DNA of 64,000 nt, taken from Terriglobia bacterium (lineage in GTDB: Bacteria > Acidobacteriota > Terriglobia > Bryobacterales > Bryobacteraceae). Shown piece by piece: positions 34,135 through 43,271 of the stretch. Location of the stretch: NCBI GenBank assembly GCA_020073345.1, contig JAIQFI010000023.1, positions 1 to 64,000 of the forward strand, in the 5' to 3' direction. The notes beneath the pieces were generated by a model. The model ran no database searches, had not been told where the DNA came from, and saw only the letters and a program-made list of their open reading frames with translations. Each line of letters starts with the position of its first letter. The first letter of the stretch is position 1. The position numbers were made by a program, and so were the translations under genes.

Positions 34135-35406
34135 TTATTGTGGGCTGCATTTTCTGTTGCCGACGGTGTCCTCCTTGATCGGGGAGGAGGTCGCATCCGA
34201 CGCGGGACTAATTCCCTTCTGAATCACTCTTGGGAAACAATGCGCGAAGCCGCCCACATCATCCTCCGAACTGACATAGATCGTCGCCGCGGGCGCCCAG
34301 TCGTCGTATGTTGTCTGAGTCTCATGCCTGTAAACCAGCATGCAGAGGTGGTACAAACCAGTGGTCACATTTAGACGCAGCTCAAATGTGCATCTGAAGA
34401 CGTCACCTGCCTCCAGGCTAAAGTTCCCCTCTCCAAGACGTTCTGTTGTAGTCTCAAAGATGATTTCGTTGACTTCACTAGTCATATATGGCGCAACAGC
34501 CAATTTGGTGCAGCGCGCCCGCGCGGTCAGCTCGACGTCGATCCAGGCTGTCTCCCCAGACTGGAACCGCGCGCATTCTCCGTATTTGTTGCGGACTCTG
34601 ACTTTCGAGATGATGACGGGGTTAGACGCGGCTTCGTCACTGTGTGAGGTCCGAGATTGCTTTAGATAGGCGGAAACGACTTTGTGTGCCGGACCGGTCG
34701 TGACCATTCGTCCCTTGTCCAGCAGCAGGCACCGATCGCAGAACTCTGATACATTCTTCAGATCGTGGGAAACGAACAGGACTGTAGCTCCACCACGGAT
34801 CACTTCTTTCATGCGCTCGACGCATTTTCGCTGGAAGAGGTAGTCACCTACGCTGAGGACCTCGTCCACAATCAGCACTTCAGGATCGACATGCGCGGCC
34901 ACCGAAAATCCCAGCCTAGCGTACATTCCTGTTGAATAGCGTTTGACGGGTGTATCAATGAATTCTTCGATTCCCGAGAAGGCAATAATCTTGTCGAGCT
35001 TGGATTGGATTTCGCGCCTGGTCATGCCCAGGATGGCACCGTGGAGGAAGATGTTCTCTCTCCCCGTGAGATCCGGGTGGAAGCCCGCCGTCACCTCAAT
35101 CAGCGCGGAGAGGCGTCCATTGACCACCATGCGGCCCTTAGTGGGCTTCATGATCCGGCTGAGGATCTTCAAAGCCGTACTCTTCCCGGCCCCGTTGGCG
35201 CCAATGATGCCAAATGCCTCGCCCCGTTTCACCTCAAACGAGATATCTCGGAGGGCCCAGAATTCGCGTTGATCGCTCTCGTTTAGTTCCTGCCGCCGGA
35301 ACAGCTTTCCAGTCAAGGCCGGGATCAAGTCGCGCAGCGAATTGTACATCTCGCCTTTGCGGAATTTTTTGGAGATATGCTCCATTCGGAGCGCAACGTC
35401 GGACAC
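34135..35406 (-). CDS. wzt: Polysaccharide ABC exporter ATPase with carbohydrate-binding tail (Wzt type)
   Basis: The ATPase domain (1-250) has Walker A GANGAGKST, the signature YSTGMYARLGFS and Walker B VLIVDEVLSVGD, all typical of the TagH/KpsT/Wzt group. The C-terminal region (about 265-400) is a Wzt_C-like beta-sandwich that in O-antigen systems binds the modified end of the finished glycan. The start is a GTG at 35406 with GGGGAA upstream. It pairs with the permease gene 13 bp upstream. Its presence suggests the polymer is finished in the cytoplasm and then exported. Confidence 0.93.
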   Translation of the reverse strand: MSDVALRMEHISKKFRKGEMYNSLRDLIPALTGKLFRRQELNESDQREFWALRDISFEVKRGEAFGIIGANGAGKSTALKILSRIMKPTKGRMVVNGRLSALIEVTAGFHPDLTGRENIFLHGAILGMTRREIQSKLDKIIAFSGIEEFIDTPVKRYSTGMYARLGFSVAAHVDPEVLIVDEVLSVGDYLFQRKCVERMKEVIRGGATVLFVSHDLKNVSEFCDRCLLLDKGRMVTTGPAHKVVSAYLKQSRTSHSDEAASNPVIISKVRVRNKYGECARFQSGETAWIDVELTARARCTKLAVAPYMTSEVNEIIFETTTERLGEGNFSLEAGDVFRCTFELRLNVTTGLYHLCMLVYRHETQTTYDDWAPAATIYVSSEDDVGGFAHCFPRVIQKGISPASDATSSPIKEDTVGNRKCSPQ

Positions 35407-35419
35407 TTAGGATTCCCCG

Positions 35420-36217
35420 TTAAATGCTTTCCGCGAAGACTGGCTCCAGATGCTTGAAAAAGACGTAACCACCGAGCAGAGCTGTCAAGCCGAAGATGCA
35501 ACTATACGCGAGCCAGGGCAGATCTGGCGGTTGATGGCGGACGATGCTGGCGCTGAGTCCCTCCAGGATCGGGGCCACTGGATTGAGCAACAACCAATGG
35601 CCTTTGTCGCCTAACATTCGAACGTCGTAAAAGACCGGGGTAAAGAAGATTCCGAACGTCAGCAGTACCTCGACAACATATTTCACGTCTCGGAAGAAAA
35701 GACTGGCCGCGGATACAACCATTGCAATACCCACGGCTAGAACCACCATCATCAAAAGCAATAGCGGGACCCAAACGAGTTGCGAGTTCGACCCGACCTG
35801 GATGATCAGCAGAAAGATCACCAGTGCTCCGGACGCCACTAGGAAGTCGAAGAGACTGGCCATCACCGCCGCCACAGGAAAGACCTCCTTAGGGAAATAA
35901 ACCTTGGTCACCAGGTTCTGATTGTTGATGAGGCTGTTGCAGGAAAAGCGAATGCTGGAAACCAGAAACGCCCAAGGAAGAGACTTCACCGCCACGCTCG
36001 CGACGTCCCCCGGCTGAAGCGGCTTCCCGGACGCCACCGCGTACGCATAACGGACGACGATGCCCGCGCCGATAATCAGGATCGGCATCAGAACGGCCCA
36101 GAGGAGCCCCATGATCGATTGCTTGTACCGAACTGTGACATCCCTGTAGGTGATCATGTAGAGCAGTTCGCGATATTTACATAATTCCCGCAATTCCTCT
36201 TTCATGAGTTGGGGCAT
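35420..36217 (-). CDS. wzm: Polysaccharide ABC exporter permease (Wzm/TagG type)
   Basis: An ABC-2 permease of 265 residues with six predicted helices and the family pattern LLYMITYRDVTVRYKQSIMGLLWAV... at the start and LLLNPVAPILEG before the last helices. It forms the inner-membrane channel for the Wzt-like ATPase encoded next. The ATG at 36217 is preceded by GGAGACGGGAG; a GTG at 36241 would add eight residues and run into the pseudogene upstream. Confidence 0.93.
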   Translation of the reverse strand: MPQLMKEELRELCKYRELLYMITYRDVTVRYKQSIMGLLWAVLMPILIIGAGIVVRYAYAVASGKPLQPGDVASVAVKSLPWAFLVSSIRFSCNSLINNQNLVTKVYFPKEVFPVAAVMASLFDFLVASGALVIFLLIIQVGSNSQLVWVPLLLLMMVVLAVGIAMVVSAASLFFRDVKYVVEVLLTFGIFFTPVFYDVRMLGDKGHWLLLNPVAPILEGLSASIVRHQPPDLPWLAYSCIFGLTALLGGYVFFKHLEPVFAESI

Positions 36218-36278
36218 CTCCCGTCTCCTAGTATCTCCCACAGCTCGTCTTTCATGTGCCGGTGAGTCTGCCTTCCCA

Positions 36279-36756
36279 GTTGTACCTGCGGTTCACCGGC
36301 TTTACCGGACGTCCCAACAGATGTTTCTCGACGCCGTCCTCGAGAGCTCTCACGTAGACCTGAAGTGCCTGATCGACGACATTGATGGTACGGTCGACAT
36401 CCTCGTCGGAGTGGGAAAAGCTGGACGCCTGCTGGTGCGTCAAGGTCTCTCGCTGGACTGTGGGAACGCTCAAGCCCGCATCCCCAAAACAGGCTAAAAA
36501 AGCCCGTCAACGTATAGATCATGCCCCGCAATCCGTAGTCCGCTGGAGTCAAGAGACGAGCGAGGACCACAATCGATCCGGTCTGCAATACCAGACTCAG
36601 CGCCTGGCCGAGCATGGTGACAGCACCACCTCGGACTGACCTCCCTTTCGCTTCCTTAGCTCCTATGATTCCCGAGAAGCTTTGTTGTACGTCGTCAAAG
36701 TGATCCAAGCCAGGCTTCGCGTTCGCGGTGATGCCCTCGGATGGTTCCCTCATCAA
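36279..36756 (-). pseudogene. Wzx-type flippase remnant fused to an aminotransferase tail
   Basis: From 36756 the reading gives the N-terminal ~95 residues of a PST/Wzx flippase (GRSVRGGAVTMLGQALSLV, LARLLTPADYGLRGM, LTGFFSLF). At a TTTTGGGG tract near 36490 an extra base shifts the frame; the correct continuation, DAGLSVPTVQRETLTHQQAS, lies in the next frame. At about 36422 the flippase stops and the sequence becomes the C-terminus of a class III aminotransferase (SFSHSDEDVDRT to KPVNRRYN), about 80% identical to the end of the intact gene at 38252-39559. The stop codon of that tail is lost. This is a deletion or recombination scar plus a frameshift. Confidence 0.85.
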
Positions 36757-36801
36757 GATCCAGAGTAGCGTGCCGCATCCACTAGAGACCGCACGCGCCG
36801 A

Positions 36802-38175
36802 TCACGGTGTGTGCTGGCTTCGTTGTTCCGTAGCCGCTATCGCGCTCCATACTGTGGCGGCAATTACCTTGTGCCCTTGTGCAGTGGGATGGCCATCGGC
36901 ACCGATGGGGTAAGGAGATTCACCGGCGCTCAGCGACTCGCGCAAAGCCGGCAGCGTGTCAATGTAGGAAATCCCCCTCAAATGCAGCTCCTTCTTGAGC
37001 TCGTTCCACATTTTCTGCTCCTCTTGGGCGAGCTGAGCGACAGCTAGCAGTGCGCCGTTTCCCCCGCCGCCAAAAGTGTCATAGAACACCAGTTCCTTCG
37101 TCGGGATCAGTACAATCGTAAAGCGCGCGTCAGTATCCTGCGCAATACTGGCCATCCTCGTCAGCGCCTCGATGGACGTCCGCAGTCCCTCATGTATCCG
37201 GGGATCTTCCATCTTCAACGCAGACAAGCGGTACTCGGGCACGAGGACTGTTCTCACACTTCCTCTTTCGAACAGTTCCCATAACCCGTTGCTTCGCTGA
37301 GCCCGGCTGACTTGTTGACTCCAAGTTGAATCCGCCGGGAGGGCACCGTTACTATTCTTAGTCACGACTCGTCTGGTGGCCCGAAGCAATCCCCACAGCT
37401 TGCTATGTTCCGACAAGTACTGCCTCATCCCAGTGGCGGACCGTTGATGATTATCGAAATCGAACGCCCCTATGTAAACCTGGAAAAGCCGATCGATAGT
37501 CTGATCAAGGGAACTCTCCGTTTCCGCTTTCTCAATCGCGCTTAGGATGGCTTGATCGGTGGATCGAAGGTCGCTAACCTGATGCCTCGTGTACACCATA
37601 TTGTACGCGTCATAAAGATCATTCCCGGAATAAAATGCTTCGATAACCCAGTGTGGACGAAGGGTTGTCGCACGCCTCATCAATACCAATTCGTGGACGG
37701 GCCCGTAGCCGGGAACCCCCATGTTGTAGGTCGACTGTCCGCTTAACGCTGAAAGCTGTTGTGGCCACGCTTGCTCTCTCGCCACTCCGATGCCGTATGT
37801 CTGGGAATCACCAAGTGCTACCAGATCAGCAGATTTGAGGGCAGATGCGTTCCTGAACCCAGCCTCGTCGTGGTCCGGAACATCCGGGTTAAGACGGAGA
37901 CCCAACACAGGGTCTGGTAACGACGGGTCGACTAAACCGGGTGATAGAAGCACGCGGACAGTCTTGCTTGTAGAGCTCGCAACCGATAGCGAAAACTCCA
38001 AAACCGCTATCGTCAAGACTAGGACGGTAAGCGAGCCTAGGGTGTGTTTCGCGGACCATTTGCTGAGCCACGCCATAGAGGCCATGTTTTTCTTCGCGAC
38101 TACGATTCCGTAACCCGCGTAGTAGGTGAACGCTGAATACAGTAGACCTAGCGAGTGGGGAAAGTGGATCTCCAT
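36802..38175 (-). CDS. Membrane-anchored SGNH/GDSL hydrolase-like protein
   Basis: A transmembrane helix (about 46-66) anchors an extracytoplasmic SGNH domain. Block I is VALGDSQTYG (nucleophile Ser in GDSQ, 122-125), block III YSGNDLYD, and block V DGHPTAQGH with the catalytic Asp/His. SGNH proteins of this type add or remove acetyl groups on polysaccharides (AlgJ/AlgX-like). The frame continues upstream to 38418, but that part is antisense to nothing useful and overlaps the aminotransferase; I start at ATG 38175, preceded by AAGGG. Confidence 0.8.
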   Translation of the reverse strand: MEIHFPHSLGLLYSAFTYYAGYGIVVAKKNMASMAWLSKWSAKHTLGSLTVLVLTIAVLEFSLSVASSTSKTVRVLLSPGLVDPSLPDPVLGLRLNPDVPDHDEAGFRNASALKSADLVALGDSQTYGIGVAREQAWPQQLSALSGQSTYNMGVPGYGPVHELVLMRRATTLRPHWVIEAFYSGNDLYDAYNMVYTRHQVSDLRSTDQAILSAIEKAETESSLDQTIDRLFQVYIGAFDFDNHQRSATGMRQYLSEHSKLWGLLRATRRVVTKNSNGALPADSTWSQQVSRAQRSNGLWELFERGSVRTVLVPEYRLSALKMEDPRIHEGLRTSIEALTRMASIAQDTDARFTIVLIPTKELVFYDTFGGGGNGALLAVAQLAQEEQKMWNELKKELHLRGISYIDTLPALRESLSAGESPYPIGADGHPTAQGHKVIAATVWSAIAATEQRSQHTP

Positions 38176-38251
38176 TGCCCTTGTCGCTCGCCAATGACGT
38201 AGTTGCCCACTCTGGTGCGAGTGGCTTGCATGATATTGACTTATTGGCCGT

Positions 38252-39559
38252 TTAGTTGTGACGACGGTTGACTGGCTTGACGGGACGTCCGTGAAGATGT
38301 TTCTCAACCCCATCCTCGAGAGCCTTGGCATACACCCCGAGTGCCTGATCGACGACCTCGACCGTACGGTCAATATCCTCGTCAGAGTGTGAGAAGCTGA
38401 CGACGAACGAAGGGGCAAGAATACCGCGCCCCATCAACTCCTGGAGGAACAGCGTTCGGAAGGCTTGCGAGGGTTGCCCGTTCGCGTCCCTGGTCGCGTA
38501 GATCAAATTGCAGGGCCGGCCCATGACTTCAAAGAAGCGGCCAATTCCATGGCGGGCAACAGACTCTTGGACGCTTGCGCGGAGCCGCTCTCCCTGCCGG
38601 TACAGTCGATCGACGACAATGCATCGTTGGTAGACACGGAGCGTCTCCTGAGCGGCCGCCAGCGCGTGGGTCTCTGCTCCGTGAGTGGTAGAGAGCAAAA
38701 ACACTCTCTCGCTGGCGTGATCCAATCCGCCGAGCCGCATGATCTCCCTCTTTCCGGCCAACGCGGCAATCGCGAAGCCGTTGCCGATGCCCTTGCCAAA
38801 TGTCGAAAGGTGAGGCACAACTCCATAGACAGACTGAGCGCCGTTAAGATGCCAACGGAATCCGGTGATCATCTCGTCCAGGATAAAGACCGTTCCGTGG
38901 TCTTCACATAGCTGCTTGACGGCGCTAAGAAAACCTTCCAGCGGTTCCTCAGCCGTGGCCGGCTCCATGATGAGACAAGCGATCCGGTCCGGATGACTCG
39001 AGAAAACTTCCTTCACGCTTTCAAGATCGTTGTAGTGAAACGAGACGGTAAGATTCCGGATGACTAGTGGAATTCCTGCGTTCATTTCGGTCGTGCCGAT
39101 GAACCAGTCATCCACGGAGAAAAACGGATGCTCAGCACAGACCGCGACCATGTCGCGTCCCGTGTAAGCGCGAGCCAGTTTGACGGCAGCCGTTGTTACA
39201 TCGGACCCATTCTTGGCGAACTTCACCATGTCCGCGTTTGTGATCACGCGGAGGAATTCCTCAGCGTAGTCTACCTCTATTTTCGCGGGACGACTGAAGT
39301 TTGTACCCTGCAACATCTGTCGATGTGCCGCGGTGACGACCGGCTCAAAGCCATGGCCAAGCGTCACGGTTCGGAGACCCATTCCGTACTCGATGAACTC
39401 GTTTCCGTCAGCATCCCAAATGTGACAACCCTCCCCGCGCACAATGAAAATTGGGTACTCTTCGGGATATTGGTCATCGCCTTTAGCGTAGGTGTGGGAG
39501 CCGCCTGGAATCAGGGCGTGGCTCCTTGGCTGAATGCGGCGTGACTCTTGGAATCTCAT
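38252..39559 (-). CDS. Class III aminotransferase (glutamate-1-semialdehyde aminomutase-like)
   Basis: A 435-residue fold-type I PLP enzyme. The start PRSHALIPGGSHTYAKG and IEYGMGLRTVTLGH are typical of the HemL group; FILDEMITGFRW holds the PLP-contacting Asp and STFGKGIGNGFA the Schiff-base lysine. In a polysaccharide operon this group often makes an amino-sugar or amino-acid side group rather than tetrapyrroles. Its last ~48 codons have a diverged second copy at 36279-36422. Confidence 0.9.
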   Translation of the reverse strand: MRFQESRRIQPRSHALIPGGSHTYAKGDDQYPEEYPIFIVRGEGCHIWDADGNEFIEYGMGLRTVTLGHGFEPVVTAAHRQMLQGTNFSRPAKIEVDYAEEFLRVITNADMVKFAKNGSDVTTAAVKLARAYTGRDMVAVCAEHPFFSVDDWFIGTTEMNAGIPLVIRNLTVSFHYNDLESVKEVFSSHPDRIACLIMEPATAEEPLEGFLSAVKQLCEDHGTVFILDEMITGFRWHLNGAQSVYGVVPHLSTFGKGIGNGFAIAALAGKREIMRLGGLDHASERVFLLSTTHGAETHALAAAQETLRVYQRCIVVDRLYRQGERLRASVQESVARHGIGRFFEVMGRPCNLIYATRDANGQPSQAFRTLFLQELMGRGILAPSFVVSFSHSDEDIDRTVEVVDQALGVYAKALEDGVEKHLHGRPVKPVNRRHN

Positions 39560-39610
39560 AGCGGAGACAGAATCCTCGCGAACGGCACTCCGGCCGCTAC
39601 TTCGGTGGAG

Positions 39611-40483
39611 CTAGCTGCCATAAAGGGCCACGGCTTCCTCTGGTATATGCTCGAGGTCAGTCCCGCGAAGGTAATCGCGCATGCTAGTTCCGGTACAGGC
39701 GGAATCGACATTGGGAGCCCCCACCTGTCCCCAGACGTCATCGAGATGTACCGTCCGAAAGTCTATGCTGTAGCGCGTTACTCCTGAAGTATTCGGTATG
39801 GTAGAGTGCATGTGCGCGGCTGAGAAGAGATACAAGCCGCCAACGTCACAGACCAGCCGTAGATCCGGATCCAATGCCATTGGTTCTTCCGGTTTGGGCT
39901 GTACCCGCGTATCGGCCTTGACGTGGGTGGCCGCCGTTTGACGACTCTCCCGGTTCCAGCGATCGTAGTTGTACCCATTCGATCCGTTCTTCACCGGCTG
40001 GCTCCAATAGTTCGGATGAATCGCCATACAGTTATCGGATTCGATCGGGTAGACCGGCATCCACCAGTTGATCTGGCAGAAGGGCGCCGAGTACCATGTA
40101 TCTCGATGAGGATGAAACGCGTAAGCGATTCCTGACTTCAGGTAGTCGTCGGGAAACGCGGACCGCAAGCGCGGGACGTCAAAATAAGTCTTTTCGGGGT
40201 CGCAACCAAACTCAGCCAGCATCCCCTGGATGTACTCCTTCGACTTCGGGTGATGGATGAACTTCGGTTTCAATACGGCCAGCACTTCGGCGCATCGTTC
40301 CACCGGCAGGTCTTCGTGCAGTTTAGTTGGGTCGAGCGGATGGAACGCCTCCTCAGTCAACTCCCGAGCGAGCTGGCTCAGCTTCAGACTACTCGGGGAA
40401 GGCGAATAGGTGAACAGCGAGCCGGCATACAGCCGTTCCCGGCGCGCCTCATCGGTCATTCTCGAATCTACGTAGATATTCAC
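39611..40483 (-). CDS. Phytanoyl-CoA dioxygenase-like Fe(II)/2-oxoglutarate oxygenase
   Basis: A 290-residue protein with the 2-His-1-carboxylate set of this superfamily: HRD in FHPHRDTWYSAP and a distal His in AAHMHSTIPNTSGVTRYSIDFR, where the Arg would bind 2-oxoglutarate. It probably hydroxylates a nucleotide sugar, a side group or an amino acid. The start is a GTG at 40483 (ATG 40459 is the alternative). It lies between the aminotransferase and a deacetylase, so the three may build one modified residue. Confidence 0.78.
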   Translation of the reverse strand: MNIYVDSRMTDEARRERLYAGSLFTYSPSPSSLKLSQLARELTEEAFHPLDPTKLHEDLPVERCAEVLAVLKPKFIHHPKSKEYIQGMLAEFGCDPEKTYFDVPRLRSAFPDDYLKSGIAYAFHPHRDTWYSAPFCQINWWMPVYPIESDNCMAIHPNYWSQPVKNGSNGYNYDRWNRESRQTAATHVKADTRVQPKPEEPMALDPDLRLVCDVGGLYLFSAAHMHSTIPNTSGVTRYSIDFRTVHLDDVWGQVGAPNVDSACTGTSMRDYLRGTDLEHIPEEAVALYGS

Positions 40484-40517
40484 TTTTTCAATCTGCCCTT
40501 ATTCTCGCTGCCAGGGC

Positions 40518-41174
40518 TCACAGCACCAGCTTCCGGCAATAGAACGCCTCGGCATAACCGCTGGGCGCGTTGCACTCCATTCCCCGCAACCGCATCAATG
40601 ACAGGAACGTTTCTGGTTGAAACCAGCGCTTGTCGCGCTGCGACCGGAAAGCGTCCATCAGGTTCGCGATCTTCTTCTGATATAGCTCCGTCGCGAGAGG
40701 CACGAACACGCCCGGCTGCCCTATGTCGCCGTCGTATTTCGGAATCTCGTACTCCAAAACTAGGTTGTCTCGGAACGTGTTCCAGGTCAGCTCACAGATC
40801 AGCCGGTGATCTTGATGTGCATCGTTCCCGTTGTGAGTGAAGATCAGGTCGGGAGACACCTTTGGTTTCAGGTCTTCAAAACAATCCTTGACGCTTGCGC
40901 CATCGAAGGGCATGAAGCCATCCCGAAAACTCTTTGATTCGGGACCTCGCAAGTTCGCAGAGCCGGCGAACAGCTCGGCCCCTTTTTGTGCCTCTTCTCC
41001 TCGAATCCCCGCAGCGCTGAACACTACCCAATGAAACTCGATAGCCGGATACTGTTCTCTGAGCCGCAGGATCGTTCCTCCGCAGCCAATTTCGATATCG
41101 TCGGAATGGGCGCCCAGGCACAGGACTCGAAGAGGTTCGCTATCTTTCTTCTGCGGAAGACTGAGCTGGATCAC
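40518..41174 (-). CDS. PIG-L/LmbE-family deacetylase
   Basis: The zinc-binding motif AHSDDIEIGCGG sits near the N-terminus (Ser in place of the usual Pro), and HNGNDAHQDHRL supplies the second zinc ligand. These enzymes remove N-acetyl groups from GlcNAc-type sugars. The GTG at 41174 overlaps the stop of the cytidylyltransferase gene (GTGA), so the two are coupled; a longer frame from 41219 is unlikely. Confidence 0.88.
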   Translation of the reverse strand: MIQLSLPQKKDSEPLRVLCLGAHSDDIEIGCGGTILRLREQYPAIEFHWVVFSAAGIRGEEAQKGAELFAGSANLRGPESKSFRDGFMPFDGASVKDCFEDLKPKVSPDLIFTHNGNDAHQDHRLICELTWNTFRDNLVLEYEIPKYDGDIGQPGVFVPLATELYQKKIANLMDAFRSQRDKRWFQPETFLSLMRLRGMECNAPSGYAEAFYCRKLVL

Positions 41175-41977
41175 GCCACTACTCGCGTCGCAGGCTGGCC
41201 ATTTTTCCAGACGCACCACGGGGCCGTACCCGAGGCTTCCAGTTCATCCAGGATCTGCTTGTCTTTGAAGGTATCCATACACTGCCAGAACCCCTCGCAG
41301 CGAGGCGACCAGACCTTGCCTTCGGAGATCATTCTCTGGAAGGGCTCGTATATCAGTTCCTCTCCCGGTTTGAGGTATTGAAAGATCTCCTTTCGCAGCA
41401 CAAAGTACCCCCCATTGACCCAGATGCCGGAGTCCTTCATACACTTGATCGCGCGCACGGAGCCGTCTTCGCTTGCCTGGACGGTGTCAAGACTGCTGGT
41501 CCGCGGCTGCACCGATAGAAAAGAGGCGTAGGAATCCCGGCGCGAAAAACTTTCGATCATCTGCGGCAGACAGAAATCGGTCAGGCCGTCGCTGTAGTTC
41601 GCAAGAAACATCTCCTCACCTTGCAGATATGGTTTCACCAGACGAAGCCGGTCCGCGATTGTGGAACGCAGTCCAGTGTCGACAAACGTGATCTTCCAGT
41701 CGTCGATGTCCCGTTGGGTGAACTCCAGCTTCCGGCCTCCCTGAGAGAACACGAAGTCATTGGATACGGACTCCTCGTATTCAAGAAAGTAGTTCTTGAT
41801 AACATTCGCTTTGTAGCCCAGACAAAGGATGAAGTCCTTGTGGTTGAAGTGCGCATAGTACTTCATGACATGCCACAATAAGGGCCGTGAACCGATGGTG
41901 ACCATGGGCTTGGGAACGTCTTCCGAGTAGCCCCTGAGTCTCATCCCCTCGCCACCGCAAAACAGGACAACCTTCAT
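41171..41977 (-). CDS. rfbF: Glucose-1-phosphate cytidylyltransferase-like nucleotidyltransferase
   Basis: A 268-residue sugar nucleotidyltransferase. It has the G-rich motif FCGGEGMRLRGYSEDVPKPMV, then RPLLWHVMKYYAHFNHKDFILCLGYKA (given here in part), the RfbF-type pattern, and NYSDGLTD for the metal-binding Asp. RfbF makes CDP-glucose, the start of CDP-3,6-dideoxy sugars and branched sugars. No CDP-glucose 4,6-dehydratase (RfbG) is seen in the window, so the product may be used directly or the dehydratase is elsewhere. Confidence 0.85.
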   Translation of the reverse strand: MKVVLFCGGEGMRLRGYSEDVPKPMVTIGSRPLLWHVMKYYAHFNHKDFILCLGYKANVIKNYFLEYEESVSNDFVFSQGGRKLEFTQRDIDDWKITFVDTGLRSTIADRLRLVKPYLQGEEMFLANYSDGLTDFCLPQMIESFSRRDSYASFLSVQPRTSSLDTVQASEDGSVRAIKCMKDSGIWVNGGYFVLRKEIFQYLKPGEELIYEPFQRMISEGKVWSPRCEGFWQCMDTFKDKQILDELEASGTAPWCVWKNGQPATRVVA

Positions 41978-41987
41978 GCTTGCCTCC

Positions 41988-43268
41988 TCAGCACACAGTC
42001 ACCTTAGGAATCGGGACAACAAAGCGCCCGGCCCATGCCCGGATGTAGTGCAATTGCGCGATGATTTCATCTTTGAGATTCCACGGCAAAATGACGACGT
42101 AATCCGGTTTGGTTTCGGCGATTCGGTCCGGATGATAGATCGGGATGTGGCTGCCCGGCAGAAACCGCCCCTGTTTGTATGGGCTGCGATCCACCGTGTA
42201 TTGGATCAGATCCTTGCCGATGCCGCAATAGTGTATGAGCGTGGCGCTCTTGCCTGGGGCTCCATACCCGGCCACGGACTTGCCGTCACGCGCGGCTTCA
42301 AGCAAAAACTCGACCAGTGCGATCTTCGTGTCCCTTACCTGTATTGCGAAGCCCAGGTAGCCTTCAGTGGTATCCAGGCGGGCCCTTTGCTCATCGGCGA
42401 GGACCTTGCCGACGCTTGACTCAACCGCGCGCGTTTGATCTTCCTCGCGGCAAGCATACACCCGAAGAGAGCCGCCATGTGTCGTCAGTTCTTCGACGTC
42501 GAATATTCGTAGGCCGTGGGATTTCAGAATCCGCACGGTCGTTAGCAGTGAGAAGTACGAGAAGTGCTCATGGTAAATGGTGTCGAATTCGTTGTGTTCG
42601 ATGAGCCGAAGCAGGTGAGGGAACTCGAGGGTCAATACTCCGTGAGGCTTCAACAGGATCTTCAGTCCCTCGACGAAATCATTGAGGTCCGGAACCTGTG
42701 CTAGCACGTTATTGCCAAGCACGAGGTCCGCCTGACGACCGTCCGCGACAAGCCCTTTCGCCAGATGCGTCCCGAAAAACTTCACGAGCGTGGGGACGCC
42801 CTTCTCCACCGCGACTTTTGCCACGTTTGCGGCAGGCTCGATACCCAACACAGGTACGCCGCTCTTTACGAAATACTGCAGTAGGTAGCCGTCGTTACTG
42901 GCGATCTCGATGACAAAACTACGGTCGTTCAGGCCGAAGCGGGAGGTCATGCTTCCACAATACGCGTCGCAGTGCTTCAACCACGAATCGGAATAGGAAG
43001 AGAAATATGCATAGTGACTAAAGATGTTCTCGGCGCTTTCGAATTCTTCCAGCTGTACGAGGAGACAGTTCTCGCATAAGCGGACATGCAGCGGATAGTA
43101 CATCTCTCCGCCTTTCAAGTCTGCAGCCGAAGGATAGGATTCGCAAAGCGGGGACATCCCCAGATCGACAAACGTCGTATCCAGGCCAGTCCCGCAGAAT
43201 CGGCACACCCTGCCGGTGTCGCGAGCATTCTCGGTTCGTGGAGAAAGAGGACTTGAGGTCGATAACAT
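41988..43268 (-). CDS. Sugar C-methyltransferase (Zn-binding, SAM-dependent)
   Basis: A 426-residue enzyme of the NovU/TylCIII-like three-domain family. The N-terminal zinc domain has CRFCG and CENC; the Rossmann domain has VIEIASNDGYLLQYF and GIEPAANVAKVA; YHEHFSYFSL precedes a C-terminal domain with VAGYGAPGKSATL. It would add a methyl group to carbon of a keto-sugar bound to a nucleotide. It sits 3 bp from the epimerase gene and next to the cytidylyltransferase, which supports a branched CDP-sugar route. Confidence 0.88.
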   Translation of the reverse strand: MLSTSSPLSPRTENARDTGRVCRFCGTGLDTTFVDLGMSPLCESYPSAADLKGGEMYYPLHVRLCENCLLVQLEEFESAENIFSHYAYFSSYSDSWLKHCDAYCGSMTSRFGLNDRSFVIEIASNDGYLLQYFVKSGVPVLGIEPAANVAKVAVEKGVPTLVKFFGTHLAKGLVADGRQADLVLGNNVLAQVPDLNDFVEGLKILLKPHGVLTLEFPHLLRLIEHNEFDTIYHEHFSYFSLLTTVRILKSHGLRIFDVEELTTHGGSLRVYACREEDQTRAVESSVGKVLADEQRARLDTTEGYLGFAIQVRDTKIALVEFLLEAARDGKSVAGYGAPGKSATLIHYCGIGKDLIQYTVDRSPYKQGRFLPGSHIPIYHPDRIAETKPDYVVILPWNLKDEIIAQLHYIRAWAGRFVVPIPKVTVC

Positions 43269-43271
43269 TGC

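Noticed and set aside
38176-38418. 81-residue N-terminal extension of the SGNH protein
   Set aside because: It is the shadow of the aminotransferase 3' end, and the ATG at 38175 with AAGGG gives a normal protein.
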